Shown here piece by piece: positions 57,713 through 64,000 of a stretch of 64,000 bases of DNA (its first letter is position 1; every line of letters begins with the position of its first letter). Origin of the DNA: Rhyzopertha dominica (Eukaryota > Arthropoda > Insecta > Coleoptera > Bostrichidae); contig QCXZ01000086.1 in assembly GCA_025024175.1 (NCBI GenBank), positions 12,490,245-12,554,244 of the forward strand. The letters are read 5' to 3'. The translations under genes and the position numbers were made by a program. The notes under the pieces were generated by a model. It did not search any database. It was not told the DNA's origin and worked only from the letters and a program-made list of their open reading frames with translations.

Positions 57713-58740
57713 TAAGAATAACTTAATAAATTTTGTGCTTTGACCTAAACAAATGTTTCGTTTTGAACAGAGCTGTCAATACTGTGATAAATAGTTGGGA
57801 TATTTTACAACAAGCAGGGATAAATGTTAATTTGAGGGATTTTCTAATGATTTTACAAGTTTATTCATAGCTCTTGGGAGAAGGTATACCCACTAAGTAC
57901 ATAATGTGGTGTTCTTAAGCATTAAATTCAGCTCTTCATATTCAATGCCCCTATAATTAAAAATGTCCAAAAGGAAAATTTTATTTAGTTATTTGCTTTA
58001 ATTAAAGTAACCTGAAGGAAAGCGGTTGCCACTCATTACTTTTGGTACAGTTTTTTCAAGCAAAATCTAGAGACCTTTGAACCAAATGTTCGTTGTTTTT
58101 CAGCTATGTTTCCGGAAGTGTGGAGACTTTTTAAAATGATGTCCCTTCCCTTGCATTATATTCCTAATCGAAGTAAGATTTTTATAAAATCCTACCTAAC
58201 TCTATAATTCTTTATTAAAAAGAAAGATTATTTATTATTTTGTAGAAGAAGTTATTTATTTTATTTTTTAGTTATTTAAAACTGATTAAGAAATAATTTA
58301 TACAAAACTCTCAAGTAGGATAGGCAACCAACAGTTCTTGGCTGATTGAACAAGAACTGACAATATATCTCTAGCAGTACCAATATAACAAACTGGAAGT
58401 AAAGTACAACATACTGAACGCATGTCTACCAATATAATTTCAGCTGATTTATTTGAACATTGAGATCGTGAATACGGATATACTTCTATACTATGGATAA
58501 ACCAGGTGAGATATTTAAAAGTTTATAAGTTTCAAGACAACAGGAAAGATTAGTAGTAGATTGAAGTAAAAATTTGAACATAACCAAACTGAAGAAGTAG
58601 GCATTCCACCAAAGTCAAACAAATTCCAGCATGGCCGTTGTGGGCAATCTAATGTTTATAACATTATATGTCATTAGAGCAAACAGCTTTATGATTGTAA
58701 ATCTTCGTGTTTTTTTTAAGTTGTGAAGTTTTTAAAAAAA
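57713..58740. other. Stretch between the array and the THAP exon
   Basis: Mostly AT-rich. A possible internal exon at 58104-58170 is bounded by TTGTTTTTCAG and the donor GTAAGA and encodes a frame with FPEVWRLFKMMSLPLHYIP. No family was recognised and no partner exons were found. Confidence 0.3.
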
Positions 58741-59200
58741 ATGCCTGTTATGTGCTTTGTGGTTGGCTGTGGAAGTCAAAGTCACAAAAATGACGTAAAT
58801 TTTTATTCAGTTCTTGCTGTTTGATAACATTGTCACGGACAAAAATGAATTATCGGAGAGGCGTAGGGTTCTAAGAACTGTTGCAATTAAGAGAGACGAT
58901 ATGACACCATCAGCGGCGTAGCCAGAAAATTAACTTGGGGGAGGAGCAAAGCTCCAAACACAAGAAAAATGTTAAGTACAAACACAAGAAAAAACCAGAG
59001 AGGTGCGACTTAAATTTTAATGTTTAATTTGCTAAAATGTTTATTATAAACAAACCAATACTTTGCAACAAATTTGTACTGTTAAATGTAAAAAAGCTGC
59101 TATTCCATTATCAAAATAATGCCTCCCCCCTCGCTACGCCGCTCGACACCATCAAAAAGTGTTTGCCCACAGCCGCCATATTGGGGTCACGTGGTTTGGA
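58741..59200 (+). pseudogene. THAP-domain exon split by a hAT MITE
   Basis: ATG 58741 starts MPVMCFVVGCGSQSHKNDV, the zinc-binding start of a THAP domain. Across a frameshift, NELSERRRVLRTVAIKRDDM follows, the middle helix of the same fold. The MITE at 58911-59144 interrupts right after DDMTPS; the flank beyond it continues with KSVC. The domain end is not convincing. The exon lies about 800 bp upstream of the transposase at 59.55 kb in the same orientation and could be its DNA-binding exon; this is inference from position. Confidence 0.6.
58911..59144. mobile_element. hAT-type MITE with 8-bp target duplication
   Basis: 234 bp, starting CAGCGGCGTAGCCAG and ending CTCGCTACGCCGCTC (one mismatch at the tip). 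It is flanked by GACACCAT at 58903-58910 and 59145-59152, a perfect 8-bp duplication. CAGCGGCGTAGC-type ends and an 8-bp duplication are typical of hAT MITEs. No internal coding capacity. Confidence 0.92.
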
Positions 59201-59550
59201 ATGCCTAATTTTGCTACATGCCGTGTTGGAAATAATTTATTTTATTTAATAATAGTTTTATATGAGCTACAAATTAAGTTAAAATTAAAAGTTAAAAAGT
59301 AGTATAAAATGTGTGATGTGTACTTTGTTAGGAGTATTGAAAGCATTTTATTATAAATTAATATATAAATAATAATTAAAATCAATAATATTCCAGCACG
59401 GCAAGCTAATGAAGCTATAAAATAATGCAACTCTTAACTTATAAGGTTGGCGGCAAGTATAAGAGAACACAGTTAAAGTTGAGTCTTATGATTTAAAAAA
59501 ATGTGTGGTTCATAATACGATGTATATTTAATAATAGATCTTTTTCTATA

Positions 59551-61594
59551 GATGAATCAGAAAGAAATGTAATAATCGAATCCGTTCTAAGAGAAAAAAT
59601 TGACCATCTATTTCAAGATAACGGAAAACCGATTTATCCTTCAGATCACATATGGAGAGAGGTTTCTTACATACTACTTGACAAGCATGATATATCTTTA
59701 AAGCCTAAATCAATATACAACAATGTTTTGAAAAATATTTATTACCTGAACACAACAGAACCCGAAATAAGTGCAGATCAATTTTATAATGATTCTTCTG
59801 ACACCGATGAAAGCAAAGAGGAACTGGCTTTTACCATTACCTTTACTAAAGAAGAATGGCAAGACATTCAACCTAGTTTTATTCTTTACGGAAAAAGTTC
59901 TAATGCCCAAAAAAAACATATTGTTCTACAACCACATAAATGGTCATCTTTATTTTTTACGCACTTTTTTGGACATACTCGATTACCTTGTTGTCTCAAC
60001 TTTAAAAGGGCGTCCGTTAAAACAAGTTCAGAGGTTTTTGTTGAAGTATTTGGTAAATGCTCCGAATGTGAATCTGTGTTTAGGGCAGTTTTATGCGACG
60101 AACCCAAAGATAATCCAGAAAGAATACTATTTAAGGCAACATATAATGGAAATTTTTATTCACTACATAAGGATGATAAAAAGAGACAGTTGTCGTCAAG
60201 CAGCAGAAGAAAAGTTGCAGAACATTTACTTACTACTAACGAACAGGCAGGCATTTATTGACGTAGCATAGCTACCAATTTAATTAAATTCGGTGAACAA
60301 GAACCTGCTCATTTACCCAAAGCAGGAACCTTAAGAGTTGCATTGCATGAAAAACGACGAGAAAAGCTTCTGGATGACGATCCTCTACGTGCAGTTTATA
60401 TATCTAAATACAAAACACCTTATGATCAATTTATAAAAGACATTGGACTTGATAAAATTTTTATTCATTATTGGAGTACAATGCAGCTTCATATATATAA
60501 CAACTATTGCAAGAAAACATATTCTAAAATCGCCATAGACGCTACAGGGGGTGTATGTAAAAAAATACGAAAACCGAATGGGGAGCTCAGCGGCAGCATT
60601 TTTTTGTATGACATAACAGTAAACGATGCAGCAAGTAAAAAGCAATTTTCAGTCTGCAACATGCTTTCGGAAAGAAATGATGCCGATTCCTTTGCATATT
60701 GGCTTAGGCAATGGATAAGGGACGGTGCATCAGCACCAAAAAAAATTACTTGCGACATGTCTTTAGCACTGCTGTCAGCTATTGCAAAAGCATTTACCAC
60801 ACATCCCAACATTACTTCCTACATTAATATGTGCTATAACACATTATTCAATAAATCTACCTTTCGTCTCAATGAAATTTATATTCGGTGTGATGTAGCC
60901 CATGTGATAAAGTCATTTACAAGACTCAAGTCGTTGAAGCAAGAAAAAACAAGGACCAAGAAATTTTTTATTAGAAGTTTGGCAAAATTATTACTTTGTA
61001 CAGATATTGCTGTTGCGAAAGATATTCTTCTGTCTATTTTTGTTGTGGCACAAAGTTAAACAGATGGCAATGAAAATGGGGTGCCTACAAATTGTGAAAT
61101 TCACAAAAAGAAATTAACGACTCTTATTGCAGAAGGCCACGAAACTGTTGATGAAAAGATGATTTTAGATTTATGTGAGCAAGAAGACGAGGACTTAAAA
61201 ACAGAAATAGACACAACTTGTTCTACTGTAGATTCATTATTTAAAAGAATGACGATAGATCTATACGAAGAATCCAAAACGTTGGTATCTAATAATGGCG
61301 ATCATGATAATATGCAATGTGTTCCCGATTTATGTCATGAAATAATACACTTGTCAAAATTACTGCCACTTTGGAGTGCTATAATGAATTCTCACTTTAC
61401 GAATTCTGGAAATATTAGTTCTAGTGCAACAGTAGAGAGTAATATACATGATATAAAAAATCGTGTATTTAAGAATGTGGAGCTTCCAGCAAGAATTGAC
61501 AATTTTCTTTCACGACATGTGGAAATACTCCAGGGTACAATTATTCTTGTCGAATCTGCCCATGTGTCTGGAGCTGCAAAAACTAAAGTGGAAG
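59551..61594 (+). pseudogene. MULE-like DDE transposase, single frame with two stop codons
   Basis: One reading frame runs from a likely acceptor (CTTTTTCTATAG, 59540-59551) to a donor (GTAAGT at 61595), broken only by a TGA at 60259-60261 and a TAA at 61057-61059. Visible blocks: a helical N-terminus (HLFQDNGKPIYPSDHIW), a Cys-containing region (FGKCSECESVFRAVLC) and the RNase H-like core. The core shows IAIDATGGVCKKI with the first Asp, ITCDMSLALLSAI with the second, RCDVAHVIKSFTR with a conserved His, and ATVESNIHDIKNRVF with the probable catalytic Glu. I assign it to the MULE-like (perhaps NOF-type) superfamily by motif order; a search is needed to settle the family. The low number of lesions over about 680 codons implies fairly recent inactivation. 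Confidence 0.65.
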
Positions 61595-62221
61595 GTAAGT
61601 TTTATTTTTTTATTTCTCTATTTATTTTTTTAAGAGTTGATTTTGTTTTGTAAAAAAACCTACACAATATTATTATGACGTTATGGGTTTCTAAGCAACG
61701 ACGTCAAATGCATTTTTTTAAACGGCAACAATAGGTTTTTTATATAATTTTTGATAGATCCTGAAATTGGTAAGGTGCTTATCCAAAAAATTTAGTATAT
61801 TGTATGGAACATTTGCAGGTCTGTTTTAAATTTTCTGTAATTTAGTTTTAAACAAAATTTGATAAGGTTTTACATACATTTTATTTCAAATGTTGCCTCC
61901 TTGCAAAGAAATGTTTATCTGTTTTGAAAATCTGTACCTTCATTTAAAGTAATTAAAGGTGCCAAGTTTTCAAAATAATCACTTTGTATAGATATAACAA
62001 TCCCATTTTTATGATTATATCTCGCGATACCAATGTTTTATTAAATTCCCAAAAACAGTAAAAATATTATAATTACAGCCATCGAAGTGGGCATAATTTT
62101 ATTATTATTCTAAAGTAATTTTGTCTTCTTTATAATGCTCTTTAATATGATGAACCAAAAATAACATGTATAATATAAAATAAAATTTTCAAAATTGAAA
62201 TAATAAAATATTGATACTGTT
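61595..62221. other. Probable intron and AT-rich stretch
   Basis: It begins with the donor GTAAGTTT and contains a possible acceptor (ATAATTACAG near 62079). No coding blocks. Confidence 0.4.
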
Positions 62222-62795
62222 TTGGGGAATCATGTAAAACAAAAAAAAACAAATGTCTTATTGAATATAAATACAGATTCTGGTGTAAAGCAAGAAAAGC
62301 CGAACTACACAAATAATCAACCCCTAAATGAGTCTACAGATGTAATGCTTTACCAAAATAAAATGGAATATGCCAATCATGAAGCCTCAACAGACGTAAC
62401 GAAAGAAACAGAAGAGAAGGATGGAAACAGTGTGCAAGAAACACATTTCACTGTTGTAAGGGTAGAGGATTTATATCAATCAACATTAAAAATTGACGGA
62501 ACAACAAAGGCAAAAAAAAGTTACATTTGGAGATGTTATCACTGTTCCCTCTCTGCTACAAGAAGAAGCAACTGCAGTAGAAAATTTGAGAGGTGAGGGA
62601 GTAACAAAACCAAAGAGGCCGAGAAGATCGTATCTGGAAAATCAGAAAGAATGGAAATATATTAACTTATCAGAGCAAACAAGGCTAATACCAATTTGCA
62701 TGTTAAAGAACGGTAATACAACTTCTTTAAAGCCGGTTTCAATTTCTTCAAGTTATAACGGCAGCTTATTGTGATATTGTTATAGATTGTTTATG
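62222..62795 (+). pseudogene. Possible C-terminal region of the MULE-like gene
   Basis: A 124-codon frame rich in Asn, Glu and Lys (62222-62593) gives way by frameshift to KKVTFGDVITVPSLLQEEAT and a basic KPKRPRRSYLENQ patch, then NGNTTSLKP and, after another shift, FQFLQVITAAYCDIVID. I recall an NTCAFDS...Q...AAYCDS-type C-terminal block in related insect transposase proteins. Only the latter half is present here, so an internal deletion is likely. The Gypsy pol fragment begins immediately after. Assignment is tentative. Confidence 0.4.
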
Positions 62796-64000
62796 TGGAA
62801 AAAAATTTTTACAAGGTTAGACTTGAAAGATGCTATCCATAATGTAAAACTGAAAGAGGCTTTTGTACCTTACACATCTTTTGTCACATTTATAGGCCAA
62901 TATGAATGGACTAAATTACCACTTGGATTATCTAGTGGTGGACCTTCATTTTTTACAAGATACCTTTACACAGCTTTTCGAAAACTGCTTGATGGCAACA
63001 AAATATTAATGTATTTGGATGATTTACTTATTGCCACCGAAACCGTTAGGGAGAACATTCAAATTTTAAAAGAAGTACTTACTGTGATGGTAAATAATAA
63101 GTTGGAACTTAAAATTAGTTAATGTGCCTTTCTAATGACACAGATTGATTATCTCGGTTACATTGTAGATTCTGCAGGAATTAAGCCAAATCCAGCGAAT
63201 ATATAAGCTATTTCTGATTATCCAATACCTCGAAGTTTTCAAGAATTACACAGTTTTCTTGGTTTGCCAACATATTTTCGCAAATTCATTAAAAATTTTG
63301 CCCTGATAGCCAAACCGTTATACGATCTGTTAAAATCTAAAGACCGATTTATTTGGGGTGAAGAACAAACTCGTTCGTTTGATCTTTTAAAATGTTTGTT
63401 AGTTTCAGAACCTGTACTGGCTATTTATTTACCAAATAGTGAAACTGAATTACATTGTGATGGAAGTTCTCATTGTTTTGGATCTGTCTTGCTGCAGAAA
63501 CAACCCGCTGGTAAATTTCACCCAATCAGTTATTTCAGTAAACGCAGGCAGAGTCAAAATACCACAGTTTCGAGCTAGAAACTTAAGCAATTATTAGAGC
63601 GTTTCCGTGTTTATTTGCAAGGCATACCTTTTAAAATTGTGACTGATTGTAACAGCCTAAAACAAACTTTGGAGAACAAAGAAATTAACCCTAGAATCTT
63701 GAGATGGTCATTAGTTTTGCGAAACTATAATTACACTGTGGAACATAGAAATGGTAATAATATGAAACATGCTGATGCTATGAGTAGGCAATTCACTATA
63801 CTTGTTATTACTGAGAATTCTTTTGAGCGAAATTTAGAAATTTTGCAAGATCTTGATGAAAATATTAAAAGCTTGAAGAAGACTTTGGGAAAACAAGAGC
63901 ATAAGTTATTTGAGTTAAATAATGGACTTGTTTATCGCAAAGTTGGAAATAAACTTTTATTCTACGTTCCACAATCAAAGGAAGATAATGTCGTAAAAGC
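62796..64000 (+). pseudogene. Degraded Gypsy-type LTR retrotransposon pol, runs off the window
   Basis: It starts abruptly in RT motif A (FTRLDLKDAIHNVKLKE) and continues with YTSFVTFIGQYEWTKLPLGL, the catalytic ILMYLDDLLIA, and LGYIVDSAGIKPNPANI. FLGLPTYFRKFIKNFALIAK follows, then RNase H (ELHCDGSSHCFGSVLLQKQ, FKIVTDCNSLKQTL, KHADAMSRQ) and the pre-integrase linker (NNGLVYRKVGNKLLFYVP). Stops occur at 63119-63121, near 63204 and near 63576, and a short deletion affects RNase H. It is a lineage distinct from the errantivirus-like element. The 5' part, including protease, is absent. Confidence 0.85.

Noticed and set aside
1..64000. tRNA or rRNA genes
   Set aside because: No cloverleaf-type A/B boxes with matching stems and no rRNA-like conserved blocks were noticed by eye.

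Overview
This is AT-rich nuclear DNA from an animal, almost certainly an insect. Coding blocks are split by GT-AG introns, there are no operons or Shine-Dalgarno sites, and the content is that of an arthropod repeat landscape: a Gypsy/errantivirus-type LTR element with an env gene, a tRNA-Ser-like primer site and a -1 gag/pol shift; THAP/P-type, hAT-type, mariner-type and MULE-like transposons; CR1/Jockey-like LINEs; a Penelope-like element; and many foldback and MITE elements. A (TCAGG)4 tract at 18.4 kb resembles the beetle telomere repeat, a weak hint of Coleoptera. I found no convincing single-copy host gene. Isolated N bases and several lone frameshifts mean that some breaks could be sequencing errors.

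Layout. 0-5 kb: hAT-like relics (minus strand) and old dispersed repeats. 5.4-6.9 kb: a decayed Copia pol (plus). 7.1-9.8 kb: two copies of a GC-cored foldback element, one with a perfect 8-bp target duplication. 11.3-15.0 kb: a nearly complete, intron-containing THAP/P-element transposase with two nonsense codons. 15.1-16.4 kb: LINE endonuclease and RT remnants (minus). 17.4-19.2 kb: a second THAP remnant with duplicated exons and minisatellites. 19.25-21.25 kb: a Tc1/mariner-superfamily element with long terminal inverted repeats.

25.16-32.81 kb: the youngest element, an errantivirus-like gag-pol-env provirus with 189-bp LTRs that look identical, preceded by a third, inverted, equally identical LTR placed head-to-head. 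32.8-33.05 kb: a foldback. 33.8-36.4 kb: a broken gene of an insect repeat family (DUF7869-like). 38.0-40.6 kb: another P-like transposase pseudogene, split by an internally deleted mariner. 43.2-45.3 kb: a TIR element containing a nested MITE, whose relative is a large foldback at 47.2-48.3 kb. 46.8-47.2 kb: a Jockey RT fragment (minus). 49.1-51.8 kb: a Penelope-like element (minus) with a partial tandem copy. 52.2-55.05 kb: a LINE (plus) interrupted at a TA by a 1,031-bp DNA element. 56.3-57.7 kb: a tandem array of about 145-bp units. 58.7-62.8 kb: a THAP exon (split by a hAT MITE) and a MULE-like transposase. 62.8-64.0 kb: a degraded Gypsy pol running off the end.

The genes are not a pathway. 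The window is a nested transposon graveyard with one recent retroviral-type insertion. The items most worth following are the head-to-head LTR structure, the foldback family with its conserved GC hairpin core, the 145-bp array, and several insertions whose removal restores the host element's motif and so gives their relative ages.
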